The notes below the pieces were generated by a model, which was not told where the DNA came from, searched no databases, and saw only the letters and a list, made by a program, of their open reading frames with translations. A DNA stretch of 64,000 nucleotides from the NCBI RefSeq assembly GCF_000429785.1, contig NZ_KE386951.1, positions 114,209-178,208 on the forward strand, given 5' to 3'. This DNA comes from Chitinibacter tainanensis DSM 15459 (GTDB taxonomy: Bacteria; Pseudomonadota; Gammaproteobacteria; Burkholderiales; Chitinibacteraceae). A program made the translations under genes and the position numbers. This document shows positions 41,946 through 51,179 of this stretch, piece after piece; position 1 is the stretch's first letter, and the number at the start of each line of letters is the position of its first letter.

Positions 41946-44900
41946 TTAGAAATACAAGGTGATCGGGCCTTTGGCGATCCACTCCACCCAGCCACGCGCC
42001 ACCGGCAGGCCACTAATCACCGGGAAATACGCGATAAACAGCAGCGTCGCCACCGCCACCGTTGCCCATGGTAGCCATTTGGCCCAGGCTTGCTGCGGGA
42101 AATCCAGCTGCAGTCGCTGCAGCCACCACACCAGCGCCAGAATAATAAACGGCACGCTGGCAAAGAAGTGATAGATAAACACCAGTTTGCGTGGAATCAG
42201 CGCCCATGGCAGGAATTGCGTCAGCCCCGCAGCCAGAATAAAGCCCAGCGCCAAGAGCTGACCTTGGCTCAGCGCAAAGCGGCGGGCAAAACCGGCGTGG
42301 CTGGCATAGGCCAGTCGCCACACCAGCGCCAGCACAAAGGCCAGCGAGCCCAGATACCAAGTCACTGGATTACCAAAGGCACTGATGCTGGACACTTTCA
42401 GCGGCCCCGTCCATTCGCTGCCGCCGTAGTACCACATCGGCTTCACCATGGTTGGCCATTCGTACCAGAACGAGCTGAACGGATGCGTGGCTTTCAGCTG
42501 GCTATGGTATTGATACATGCCGGTCTGGTTGGCCAGCATGCCGGCAATGCCTTCCCCGGTAGCTTTCATCAGCGGGATATACGCCAGCGTATACACAATG
42601 GCCGGCACCACAATAAAGGCCACCAGCGAATACAGCACCATCTGCTGCACCCAGCTAGCGTAATTGCGTTGCCCCGGCAGCGTTGGCGGCAGCTCTTTGG
42701 CCACTTGCCATTGCCGCCACAGATTCCACACATACAGGCCAGCCAGCCCTACGCCGTGGTACAGCACAATCCACTTGCTGGCTGCGCCCAAACCAAAGGT
42801 GAAACCACACAGGAACAGCGCTTTTAGATCCGACTGCCAGTTGTGCGCGGCGGGCTGATGCTGCATCAAGCGCAACATCCAGTAGCTGCTAAGCAAGATA
42901 AAGAACACGCCATAGGTATCAATGGTGGCGATGCGAGTTTGGGTAAAGTGCATGAAATCCACCGCCAGCAAGGCCGTGGCCAGCAGGGCGAAGTTTTCGC
43001 TGCGGAACAAGCGGCGCGACAAGCCAAAAAACACCGGCAGCATCGCAATCCCAAACAGCGTACCCATCACGCGGAAACCAAACGGATTCATCCCGAAAAT
43101 CGCCACGCCCAAGGCGATGATAATTTTGCCCAGCGGCGGGTGGGTGTTTTCGCTGGCATTGATGTTTTGCAAAATCTCCCACGCGCTGCGGGCGTGATAG
43201 ACCTCGTCAAAATACATACCATTCAGTGCCGTGGAGATCGCCACGGTTTTGTCTTGCTCATCAATCAGCGCCACCGCGTCGCTTGAGCCGCTAATCTGCT
43301 TGAGCGGTAGCTGGGCTTTCTGCTGATCGCGCACGGCAATCTCATTAAGCTGCAAAGCACCGGTGCTGAGGCCAATTTTCAGATAGCGCGCCGGCAGATT
43401 GATATCCAGATTGCGCCAGCGCAATTCAGCAAAGCGGTTGCTCACGATAATGCCGGGGCTCGCGACCCAGTTTTGCCCATCGGCCGACCATTGCAGCGCA
43501 TATTCGCCTTCACCCAAACCATGGTGATACTGCAACTGCCCTACGGATGCCAATTGGCCCAAGTCAAACACCGCCCAATCGCTGGCCGCCGGCGGATTCC
43601 AGAATTGTTGTGGCGCTTGCCGGTTGCCCAGATAGGTAAAGGCCGCCACGCTATAAGCCAAACAAATGCCCAATAGCGCCAGCCACGCCCGGCGGCTAAC
43701 CGGGGCCAAAGGCGGATCCAGCGGCACGCTAACCACAGGCGGCGTATCGAGCGCCGCGGTTGCAGCGACGCCGGGCTCGACTGCCGCTGGCGCAGCCAGC
43801 ACATTCACTTGCTGCCGGAAAAACAGCGCATAACCCACACGGAAGGTCTGCACCAGCAAGGCCACATTCGCCAGCGAGCACAGCAACATAAAGACATTGT
43901 CATTTGGTACGCCGGTGCTGTTAAAACGCACCAGAATATCCAGCGTCACCAGCGTATTCACAAAGGTGGTTAAGCTCGCGCCCAGCGCCAGCCAGAACAC
44001 ACGCCGATCACGAATCACCATAAACGCGGTCAGGCCAATAAAGGCGGCCGGGTATAGATAGCGCTCGTGCATCTTCGGCCCGAGCACAAAAAACAGCAGG
44101 TAAATCGCAAACGCGCCAAACAAATAGCGGCCTTCGCCCTTGCCTTTCACCACGCCATACAGCACGGCGGCCAGCGCCGAGAGCGTTAGCAGCCAAGCCC
44201 ACAGCCCAACCCGCACTCCCAGGAATAAGGTGTCGTTCGGCAACCAGTTGCCATTAAAAATCGCATAGAGATTAAACGCGTTGACAGTCAGATAGTCGTA
44301 GCTGGCCAGCGTGCCGCCATACAGGCTGAAAATCCACAGCGGTGGACGCGAAATCGTAAACGGTAGCGAAAGCACAATAAAGGTTGCCACGGCCACGCCC
44401 ACGGCTTTGAGCTGCAGGGGCACATCACGCACCAGCAGCAAACCGATCAGCGCAATCGGCCCCACCAGCAAGGCTTGCGGTTTAAACAGTACTGCCACGG
44501 CATACAGCGCGGCGGCCAGCAAAATGCGCCGGCGCTCCAGCATCAGCAGCGAAGCGGCCAAAATCAGTGTGAAGATACTATCCACCTGCCCCCAGAAGGC
44601 CGAGGTCACAATCGCCAGCGGATTGAGCAACCACAACAGTGCGGCCACCAGGGCCAGTGGCTGTACTTGTTCATCTTTGCGCCCGACATACAGCAAAAAC
44701 AGCGCGCCAGCCACATCAGCCAACATGGAGGGCATTTTCAGCAGCGTGAGAAACGCCGGTGTGTCGTAGCCGAACGAGAACCAGTTGGCCAGCGCCCCCA
44801 CCCCACCCAGCACAGTGATATAGCCGGGAGGATAATCGGCAAAATAGCCCGGCCGGTAAAAGCCACTAAAGCCGCGCTGGTACATATCAAAGGCCCAGGC

Positions 44901-45788
44901 ACTGAAAGTGCCAATATCATACGAATGCCCGCGGTAGCTACCGGCCCAATACGCTTTGATGAGCACCACCGCGGCAATCAGCAATAAGGCCGGGGCCAAT
45001 TTCACCGCCGGCCAGCGGCCTTGCACCGGCTGGCCAAAACTCGCTTGCAGACGATTGCGTTGCTGCAGCAAATACCATGCCCCCACCAGGTATAGCGCAA
45101 TAACAATCATCATGATTGCGTTTGCAGACAATACCCCACCCGTACTCGCAGTCGGCGCCGCCGCGGCAGGCGCAGCGGGAGGTGGAGTCATGCTGATGAC
45201 TTTGGCCCCTTCGCCGGGAGTGCCTTCGCTCATGCTGATGTCGTCAAACCAGGCCGTACCCGTGGTCAGGCTGCCATAAAAACCGAGCCGCAGCGCCAGC
45301 TTGATCTCTTTTTGCTCAGGGCCGGATTTGGCCCACACTTCCACTGCGCGCCAGTCTTGATCGCCCTTCAGATCGGGCGAATGATCCATCGCATCGACAA
45401 TACTGAGGTTGGCCCCGACCACGGCATCGGCCGGCACCCCTTCGGTTTTGATCTTGGCGCTGATGCGGTACCAGGTGTCGGGTTTCACCGGCACGGTTTG
45501 CACCAGCTTGCCGTCATCGGCCTGCGGCAGACTGATTTTCAATGCCGCTTTGCCGCTAACAAACACGCTTTCATCACGACTGGCAGTGCTTTTAGGCTCG
45601 CCCTGCGTCCAGTGATCGAAAGTCCAGCCGGCGGCACCACCGGAGGGGCTACTGTCTTCGGCACTGGCGTTTTTCAGTAATTCGCCACTGGCCCAGACGG
45701 GCGCGCCGAGCAAGGCACACAGGCACAGCAGCCAGAACTGGCAAATCCATTGTTTGCACGCGGTGGTGCGCAAGCTGGGCAGCGACAT
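41946..45788 (-). CDS. Giant two-headed glycosyltransferase: binding module, GT-C, F5/8-type module, PMT (GT39)
   Basis: 1280 residues. Order: membrane/signal segment (about 15-35), a jelly-roll carbohydrate-binding-like module (about 38-200, ending TAWFDDISMSEG), a Pro/Ala linker, a membrane helix (about 228-245), a first GT-C membrane domain (about 260-720) with GHSYDIGTFSAWAFD and DYPPGYI motifs resembling mannosyltransferases, an F5/8C (discoidin)-like module (about 727-825: WSADGQNWVAS, YLKIGLS, NEIAV), and a C-terminal GT39 protein-O-mannosyltransferase domain (about 845-1280) with the PMT acidic pair Asp861-Glu862 (FDEVYHARSAW) and THPPLGKI. GT39 enzymes take mannose from a polyprenyl-phosphate carrier on the periplasmic face. 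Divergent from a polyprenyl-phosphate glycosyltransferase. The ATG at 45788 is taken as start; its ribosome site is poor. Confidence 0.88.
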   Translation of the reverse strand: MSLPSLRTTACKQWICQFWLLCLCALLGAPVWASGELLKNASAEDSSPSGGAAGWTFDHWTQGEPKSTASRDESVFVSGKAALKISLPQADDGKLVQTVPVKPDTWYRISAKIKTEGVPADAVVGANLSIVDAMDHSPDLKGDQDWRAVEVWAKSGPEQKEIKLALRLGFYGSLTTGTAWFDDISMSEGTPGEGAKVISMTPPPAAPAAAAPTASTGGVLSANAIMMIVIALYLVGAWYLLQQRNRLQASFGQPVQGRWPAVKLAPALLLIAAVVLIKAYWAGSYRGHSYDIGTFSAWAFDMYQRGFSGFYRPGYFADYPPGYITVLGGVGALANWFSFGYDTPAFLTLLKMPSMLADVAGALFLLYVGRKDEQVQPLALVAALLWLLNPLAIVTSAFWGQVDSIFTLILAASLLMLERRRILLAAALYAVAVLFKPQALLVGPIALIGLLLVRDVPLQLKAVGVAVATFIVLSLPFTISRPPLWIFSLYGGTLASYDYLTVNAFNLYAIFNGNWLPNDTLFLGVRVGLWAWLLTLSALAAVLYGVVKGKGEGRYLFGAFAIYLLFFVLGPKMHERYLYPAAFIGLTAFMVIRDRRVFWLALGASLTTFVNTLVTLDILVRFNSTGVPNDNVFMLLCSLANVALLVQTFRVGYALFFRQQVNVLAAPAAVEPGVAATAALDTPPVVSVPLDPPLAPVSRRAWLALLGICLAYSVAAFTYLGNRQAPQQFWNPPAASDWAVFDLGQLASVGQLQYHHGLGEGEYALQWSADGQNWVASPGIIVSNRFAELRWRNLDINLPARYLKIGLSTGALQLNEIAVRDQQKAQLPLKQISGSSDAVALIDEQDKTVAISTALNGMYFDEVYHARSAWEILQNINASENTHPPLGKIIIALGVAIFGMNPFGFRVMGTLFGIAMLPVFFGLSRRLFRSENFALLATALLAVDFMHFTQTRIATIDTYGVFFILLSSYWMLRLMQHQPAAHNWQSDLKALFLCGFTFGLGAASKWIVLYHGVGLAGLYVWNLWRQWQVAKELPPTLPGQRNYASWVQQMVLYSLVAFIVVPAIVYTLAYIPLMKATGEGIAGMLANQTGMYQYHSQLKATHPFSSFWYEWPTMVKPMWYYGGSEWTGPLKVSSISAFGNPVTWYLGSLAFVLALVWRLAYASHAGFARRFALSQGQLLALGFILAAGLTQFLPWALIPRKLVFIYHFFASVPFIILALVWWLQRLQLDFPQQAWAKWLPWATVAVATLLFIAYFPVISGLPVARGWVEWIAKGPITLYF

Positions 45789-46218
45789 AGCAAAAACTCG
45801 ATCAAAACAGGGTTTGGGCAAGGCTGCACTATAACGGGTCTGTTTCCTTACGACTAGCGCCGATCCGCGGCCCTCGCAGTCCATTCATCTGCCCCAGTAG
45901 TGCAAATCACACTGCGGTTTTCTTACAAATCCAGCCACTACAAGCCCTGCCGCCATTGCTGCAAAGCAGCATTACATTTTGAATATCAGCAAGCGCTAAA
46001 GCGTTTATTTATCAAGCTTTGTGGCGTATTCGCATCATCCATTTTGCATAGCAATACCATTTATCGAGAGACACCCCACAAAGCCGCCGCCGCGGGGTTT
46101 TCAAGCTGGGCGGCATGATGTAAGGTTAAGCCAAAATGGCTTGTACCTAAACCAGCCAACACTACAAAAACACCGCCGCCTGCGCCGAACGGCCAGCCCT
46201 GCGGATGGAGGATGGAAA
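45789..46218. other. 430-bp divergent intergenic region of the glycan cluster
   Basis: Lies between the giant glycosyltransferase gene (minus) and the GT2 gene (plus), so it should carry both promoters. A TATAGT-like -10 is visible on the minus strand near 45831. A 72-codon frame (45900-46118) is open but has no recognisable features. GGAGGATGG just before 46219 is the ribosome-binding site of the GT2 gene. Confidence 0.5.
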
Positions 46219-47163
46219 ATGCAGCAACTGCTCTCGGTGGTTATTCCTTGTTACAACGAGGAAGAAGTAATTGGGGAAACCCTGCGCCGCTTGGCGCAAT
46301 TTCGCCAAACCGTCAGCGATATGGCGGTGGAGTTTATTTTTGTCGATGACGGCAGCAAAGATCGCACCCGCGAATTACTGACCGCCGCGCAGCAAGCCAA
46401 TCCAGAAATCCGCGTTGTTGGGTTTGCGCGCAATTTCGGCCACCAAACAGCCGTAACCGCCGGGATTGACGCCGCCAGCGGCGATGCCGTGGTGCTGATT
46501 GACGCCGATCTGCAAGATCCGCCCGAGGTCATCAGCGAAATGATCGCGCTGTGGCGCACCGGTTATCACGTGGTGTATGGCACTCGCGTCGACCGCCCGG
46601 GCGAATCGGCATTTAAGCTGATTACCGCGCGCGCCTTTTACCGGGTACTGAATCGTTTGTCGGATGTGCCGATTCCGCTGGATACCGGTGATTTCCGCCT
46701 GATGGATCGCAAAGTGGTGGATGTACTCAAAACTATGCCCGAGCGCGACCGCTTTATTCGCGGCATGGTGAGCTGGGTAGGTTTCAAACAAGTGGCCCTA
46801 CCCTACCGCCGCGCCGAGCGCTTTGCCGGCGAGAGCAAATATCCGCTGCGCAAAATGGTGCGCTTTGCCACCGATGGGATTATGTCGTTCTCGACTAAGC
46901 CGTTGCGGCTGGCGGTAACGCTAGGCTTGATTTCATCGTTCTTTGCGCTGGTGGGCATTATCAATACTCTGATCGTGCGCTTAACGACCAGCAACTGGGT
47001 AGCCGGTTGGGCCGAGATTATGGTGGCGATTCTGTTCTTGGGCGGGGTACAGCTGCTGTGTATCGGTATTCTGGGTGAATACGTGGGCCGCACTTACAAC
47101 GAGATCAAACGTCGGCCACTGTATATCGTGCAAGACCGTCTGGGCTTTCCCGAGCAGGAATAA
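46219..47163 (+). CDS. Polyprenyl-phosphate glycosyltransferase, GT2 (DPM/GtrB/ArnC type)
   Basis: 314 residues. Catalytic GT2 domain with SVVIPCYNEEEVI, FVDDGSKDRT, and VLIDADLQDPPE (DXD-like), then RFIRGMVSWVGF and two C-terminal membrane helices (about 230-255 and 268-290), the topology of dolichyl-phosphate mannose synthase-like and GtrB/ArnC enzymes. It should load a sugar (mannose or glucose most often) from a nucleotide sugar onto undecaprenyl-phosphate. GGAGGATGG precedes ATG 46219; frames starting further upstream lack support. A likely donor maker for the PMT-type enzyme next door. Confidence 0.9.
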   Translation: MQQLLSVVIPCYNEEEVIGETLRRLAQFRQTVSDMAVEFIFVDDGSKDRTRELLTAAQQANPEIRVVGFARNFGHQTAVTAGIDAASGDAVVLIDADLQDPPEVISEMIALWRTGYHVVYGTRVDRPGESAFKLITARAFYRVLNRLSDVPIPLDTGDFRLMDRKVVDVLKTMPERDRFIRGMVSWVGFKQVALPYRRAERFAGESKYPLRKMVRFATDGIMSFSTKPLRLAVTLGLISSFFALVGIINTLIVRLTTSNWVAGWAEIMVAILFLGGVQLLCIGILGEYVGRTYNEIKRRPLYIVQDRLGFPEQE

Positions 47164-47180
47164 GCCCCTTTCTACCTAGC

Positions 47181-47209
47181 AACCAGCGGCGCGCCCGCTG
47201 GTTTTTTCT
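47181..47209 (+). terminator. Terminator between the GT2 and PIG-V-like genes
   Basis: AACCAGCG (47181-47188) pairs with CGCTGGTT (47196-47203), followed by TTTTTT. It lies 18 bp after the GT2 stop, so read-through into the next gene must be partial or that gene has its own promoter. Confidence 0.85.
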
Positions 47210-47235
47210 GCGCCATTGCTGCTGGAGCCACCACC

Positions 47236-48507
47236 ATGCTGCACACGCTGATTACGATTGTTGCCTCATTATCGCTGCTGGCACTGAGCCTGCATTTAGG
47301 CTGGCGTTTAGCCCAGGCCAGTGGCCTACTCCCCCGCCGCGCGCAAGCCTTATGGCGCTCGGCCCGGATGAGTCTACCCCGCCGAACCGAGCTTAGCGCG
47401 TCGCGCTGGTGCAGCCACCCACTGCTGCAGATTGCCTTGCTGGCGCTGGGCATACGGCTGGCGGTGTATTTGCTCGGCTGGGCGTTTCATATGAGCGCCA
47501 TGAGTACGAGCGGCCAATATGTGGGCTTCTGGCCAAGTCTGGATGACATTTGGGCCAAATGGGATGCGCCGCATTATTTGTCCCTCGCCGAAATTGGCTA
47601 TGCCGCGCCGCAAAACCCGCTGCATATCGTGTTTTATCCGCTTTACCCGTGGCTGGTGCGGCTCGGTGCGCTGCTGACTGGCGACTTTTTTGCTGCCGCC
47701 ACGCTGGTATCGATTTTGTGTTTCACCGTGGCCTCTCTGGTGCTGTATCGCTGGGTGGAAGACGAAACCCAAGACGCCGAGCTGGCCCAGCGCAGCGTGC
47801 TATATCTGGCGCTGTTTCCGTTTAGTTTTTTTTATGGCGCGCCCTACACCGAAAGCCTGTTTCTCTTGCTAACCGTCAGCTGCATCTGGCGCCTGCGCCG
47901 CGGCGACTGGTATAGCGTGGCCGTGCTGGGTGGCCTGGCCGCCCTCACACGCAATCAGGGCATTTTATTATTAGTGCCAATTGCCATCGAAGCCTGGCGG
48001 CAACGCCAGCAGATTGCGCTGTGGCAACGCCTGTTGGCGCTCATCGGCACCGCCAGCGGCTTTGCCAGCTATCTATGGCTAAACCAGCATATTTTTGGCA
48101 ATGCCTGGCAGTTTCGCATCGCACAGAAAACCAACTGGCAGCAGGATTTTGGCTTTTTCGCACAGAACATCGCCAATATCTGGCAAGGCATGCTCACCGA
48201 TACGCACAATATGGTGTTTGGCATCTGGCTGCCCACGCTAATCTGTTTTGCCGGGGCGCTGGCACTCTTGGCCTGGGGGCGGCGCCGCCTGCCGGCCAGT
48301 ATTCAGGCCTATGCGCTGGTGTATACGGTGATTTCGTTTTCGCCCACTTGGCTCTTATCCGGCCCGCGTTATATGTCGGTGCTGTTTCCGCTAGCGGTAC
48401 TCTTGGCCATGTGGGCCACGCCCGCGCGCCGGCGCTGGCTGGAGCCCGCCTTGGCCGGGCTCTTAAGCTTGGCGATTTATTTATTTATTCGTGGATGGGT
48501 GTATTGA
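47236..48507 (+). CDS. PIG-V-like mannosyltransferase (GT-C, GT76-like)
   Basis: 423 residues with about 9-10 membrane helices. The PIG-V pattern is clear: WAKWDAPHYLSLAEIGY (the catalytic WDxxHY-like region, near residues 112-120), VFYPLYPWLVR, then FPFSFFYGAPYTESLFL and a basic GLAALTRNQGILL loop. Eukaryotic PIG-V adds the second mannose to GPI anchors; bacterial relatives occur in membrane glycan clusters, and their acceptor is generally unknown. Sits between the GT2 and GtrA genes. The stop codon overlaps the next start (TGATG). Confidence 0.88.
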   Translation: MLHTLITIVASLSLLALSLHLGWRLAQASGLLPRRAQALWRSARMSLPRRTELSASRWCSHPLLQIALLALGIRLAVYLLGWAFHMSAMSTSGQYVGFWPSLDDIWAKWDAPHYLSLAEIGYAAPQNPLHIVFYPLYPWLVRLGALLTGDFFAAATLVSILCFTVASLVLYRWVEDETQDAELAQRSVLYLALFPFSFFYGAPYTESLFLLLTVSCIWRLRRGDWYSVAVLGGLAALTRNQGILLLVPIAIEAWRQRQQIALWQRLLALIGTASGFASYLWLNQHIFGNAWQFRIAQKTNWQQDFGFFAQNIANIWQGMLTDTHNMVFGIWLPTLICFAGALALLAWGRRRLPASIQAYALVYTVISFSPTWLLSGPRYMSVLFPLAVLLAMWATPARRRWLEPALAGLLSLAIYLFIRGWVY

Positions 48508-48929
48508 TGCGCGGGTTTTCACTGGCCGCTGTGGCACGCCAGTTTGGGGCGTTCGCCTCGGTGGGCGCTGTTGCAACGCTGCTGCAATACGCCATTTTGT
48601 GGCTCGGGGTCGAGGCGCTAGGCTGGCGCGCGGCCGTGGCTTCGGGCGTGGGCTATGCCGTTAGCTCCTTGCTTAATTACGCGCTCAATTACCGCTTTAC
48701 CTTTCAGGCCCAGCGCGAGCAGACCGCCCACCGCAGCGCGCTGGTGAAATTTTATGTCATTGCCGGCATTGGGCTCTTGCTCAATACCGCGTTGATGGCC
48801 GGCTTTACCCACTGGGGGCTGCATTATTGGCCGGCCCAGCTGCTCACCACCGCCCTATGTCTGGTGTGGAATTTCATCGGCAACCGCTGCTGGACTTTCC
48901 GCGCCGCTTCCTCTGTTTCATCGGATTAA
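48507..48929 (+). CDS. GtrA-family membrane protein
   Basis: 140 residues, four membrane helices. Family pattern: RQFGAFASVGAVATLLQYAILW, an ALNYRFTFQ segment after the second helix and a C-terminal FIGNRCWTF. GtrA-like proteins are thought to flip polyprenyl-phosphate-linked sugars across the inner membrane. The start ATG overlaps the PIG-V-like stop by one base and the next gene starts 3 bp after the stop, so these three genes are translated as one unit. Confidence 0.93.
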   Translation: MRGFSLAAVARQFGAFASVGAVATLLQYAILWLGVEALGWRAAVASGVGYAVSSLLNYALNYRFTFQAQREQTAHRSALVKFYVIAGIGLLLNTALMAGFTHWGLHYWPAQLLTTALCLVWNFIGNRCWTFRAASSVSSD

Positions 48930-48932
48930 ATC

Positions 48933-50903
48933 ATGTTGGCCCTGCTGTATTTCATTTTGCATTTGGGCGGCTGGCAATACGCCAGCCAGCGTTTATTGGC
49001 TACGCATCCGCACTGGGTGCGCATCACTGCGGGATTGGTCTTGGCGACAGTCGCGCTGATGTGGGCGCCAGTGCCCTTTGCTTTTCTGCTGGGTTTTACC
49101 CCGCTGGCGCATGGCTTGGGCTTGGCGCTATCGCTCGGGCTGGCGGCGGGTTTGGCTTTGTATGCCAAGCCCTTGGCGGCTAATCCGGCCCTGGATTATC
49201 AAGCCCTAGCACGCAGCCTACTGTGGCTGGGGCTGCCTTTGCTGCTGCTGATGGCCTATTTGCTGCACACCCATCTGATTCAGCCCAGCCCGGCCGGTCT
49301 GGATGTCGGCCAATCCACTTTTGGCGATCTGCAAATGCATATGGGCATGGTGACCTCGCTGGCGCATCAGCAAGTATTCCCACCCGATTACAGCATTTTG
49401 CCCGGCCAGCGCCTGAGCTATCCGTTTCTGGTGAATCTGGTGTCTTCGTCACTCTTGCAGCTGGGCTTACCGCTGCGCTGGGCACTATTGCTGCCATCGC
49501 TACTGATGTGCGCGCTGATTGTGGCGTGTTTTATGCTGCTGGCGCTAGAGGTGAGCAAAGACAGCCGCGCCACGGAGCTGGCAACCCTGCTGTTTTTCCT
49601 GAATGGCGGGCTGGGGTTTATCTATTTCTTTGGCTGGCATGAGTACACTTTCGGGCAGATTCTGACCGAGTTTTACAAAACCCCCACCAATTACAATGAG
49701 ATGAATATCCGTTGGTCGAACGTGATCGCCGATATGATCATCCCGCAACGGACCACCATGGCTGGCTGGTCAGTGGCGCTGTTTACACTGTGGAGCTTGC
49801 TACGCTTTACCCGCGCCAGCGGCGCAGACAAACGGGGGTGGGGTATCCTCGCCGGAGCCTTGGTGGGATTGCTGCCGATGATCCATACCCACTCGTTTAT
49901 GGCTATTGGCCTGATTTCGCTCGGCTGGCTCGGGGTGGATCTAGTCGTGCGCCGGCAGCACTGGCTGACGGTGATTGCTGATTGGTGCTGGTATGGGCTG
50001 CCGGCGATTGCCGTGGCGATTGGGCAGCTGCTGTATTGGACTTTCCCGCAAGCCACCGCCGGTGGCGGCTTTGTGCACTGGCATCTCAATTGGGTGAACG
50101 AACTTAAAATCGACCCCTATCTATGGTTTTATCTGAAAAACATCGGCGTGGTGTATCTGGCTTGGCTGGCGGCCTTGGTACTGCTGGCGCACAGCCGCTG
50201 GCGCAGCCAGCTGGGCGGCTTGCTGGATAGCGATTTGGCCTGGCTACAATTTGGCCCGGCACTGATTTATCTGGTGGCCGAAGTGCTGATTTTTCAGCCC
50301 AATTTGTACGATAACAACAAGCTGTTTTACATCTGGTATGTGTTCGCCACCATTACCGCCAGCGCACTGATCATTACGCTGTACCGCCGCTGGCGGCAGC
50401 AGCAGCGCTATCTGTGGGCGGCGGCGATTTTGGTCCTCAGCCTGGTGCTGGGCACGATTTCGGGCGCACTCACCCTCGCCCGCGAGTGGGTGTCGAACTA
50501 CAACGCCTACAGCGGCGCGCATGTGGCAGCGGCCGAGTTTATTGTGGCCCGCACCCCGGCCAACGCGATGTTTATCACCGCCGACAATCACAACAACACC
50601 GTTGCCGCCCTCACCGGCCGCAATATCGTGGTGGGCACCGATACGTATTTGTTCTTCCATGGCCTGAATACCAAGCAGCGCCATGACGATGTCGCCGCGA
50701 TGTACCAAGACCCAGAGCGCCGCGCCGCGCTACTGGCGCAATATCAGGTGGACTATATCTACGTCAGCGATTTCGAGCGCGGCCGTTATCCGGCGCTGAG
50801 CAGTCTGTTTGGCGCGTATCCGGTGATCTTTGATAATGGCGCAGTGCAGGTTCTGGCAGTCTCCGCCCGCGCCCGGTCAAGCTCGACGACACCTGCTGAG
50901 TAA
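48933..50903 (+). CDS. Polytopic GT-C-like membrane protein, putative glycosyltransferase
   Basis: 656 residues, about 12-14 membrane helices followed by a C-terminal soluble domain (about 525-656: SGAHVAAAEFIVARTPANAMFI, DYIYVSDFERGRYPAL). An acidic motif in the first large periplasmic loop (STFGDLQMHMGMV, near residue 128) resembles the catalytic loop of GT-C enzymes. No precise family assigned. Tight coupling to gtrA (3 bp) suggests it uses the sugar flipped by GtrA. The substrate is unknown. A 49-bp palindrome begins 7 bp after the stop. Confidence 0.72.
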   Translation: MLALLYFILHLGGWQYASQRLLATHPHWVRITAGLVLATVALMWAPVPFAFLLGFTPLAHGLGLALSLGLAAGLALYAKPLAANPALDYQALARSLLWLGLPLLLLMAYLLHTHLIQPSPAGLDVGQSTFGDLQMHMGMVTSLAHQQVFPPDYSILPGQRLSYPFLVNLVSSSLLQLGLPLRWALLLPSLLMCALIVACFMLLALEVSKDSRATELATLLFFLNGGLGFIYFFGWHEYTFGQILTEFYKTPTNYNEMNIRWSNVIADMIIPQRTTMAGWSVALFTLWSLLRFTRASGADKRGWGILAGALVGLLPMIHTHSFMAIGLISLGWLGVDLVVRRQHWLTVIADWCWYGLPAIAVAIGQLLYWTFPQATAGGGFVHWHLNWVNELKIDPYLWFYLKNIGVVYLAWLAALVLLAHSRWRSQLGGLLDSDLAWLQFGPALIYLVAEVLIFQPNLYDNNKLFYIWYVFATITASALIITLYRRWRQQQRYLWAAAILVLSLVLGTISGALTLAREWVSNYNAYSGAHVAAAEFIVARTPANAMFITADNHNNTVAALTGRNIVVGTDTYLFFHGLNTKQRHDDVAAMYQDPERRAALLAQYQVDYIYVSDFERGRYPALSSLFGAYPVIFDNGAVQVLAVSARARSSSTTPAE

Positions 50904-50909
50904 TCCAAG

Positions 50910-50958
50910 GGGTATTGCCTGAAAAAGGTTGATGATATTAGCCTACAGAGCAATACCC
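50910..50958. repeat. 49-bp palindromic repeat, copy 11
   Basis: GGGTATTGCCTG on the left and CAGAGCAATACCC on the right, with a GATGATATTAGCC centre. Located 7 bp after the stop of the GT-C-like gene, in the 276-bp gap before the next gene. The rest of that gap shows nothing I can name. Confidence 0.76.
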
Positions 50959-51179
50959 AGTACGTTCTGCACTCATCGCCAGCGATAAATTGAGTGAGAT
51001 AACGGCGGTTCTCACGGCACTATTGACCTTGCTCGACCCCACCACAAAACGCGCCCCACACCTATATTGGCACTTGCAATTGCCTTCAGTGCACGCAAAA
51101 AACGCCATGCAAAACCCGTGTAGCATCAGTGATGTACCCTCAAACACTCACGCTACCAAGCCCTGCACGGAGGTGCCAA

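Noticed and set aside
46024-46059. GCGTAT ... ATACCA pair resembling the palindrome ends
   Set aside because: Only 36 bp long and the arms do not pair as in the other copies.
45900-46118. 72-codon open frame in the divergent region of the glycan cluster
   Set aside because: No ribosome-binding site, no family pattern, composition like non-coding DNA; listed only as a note in the intergenic entry.
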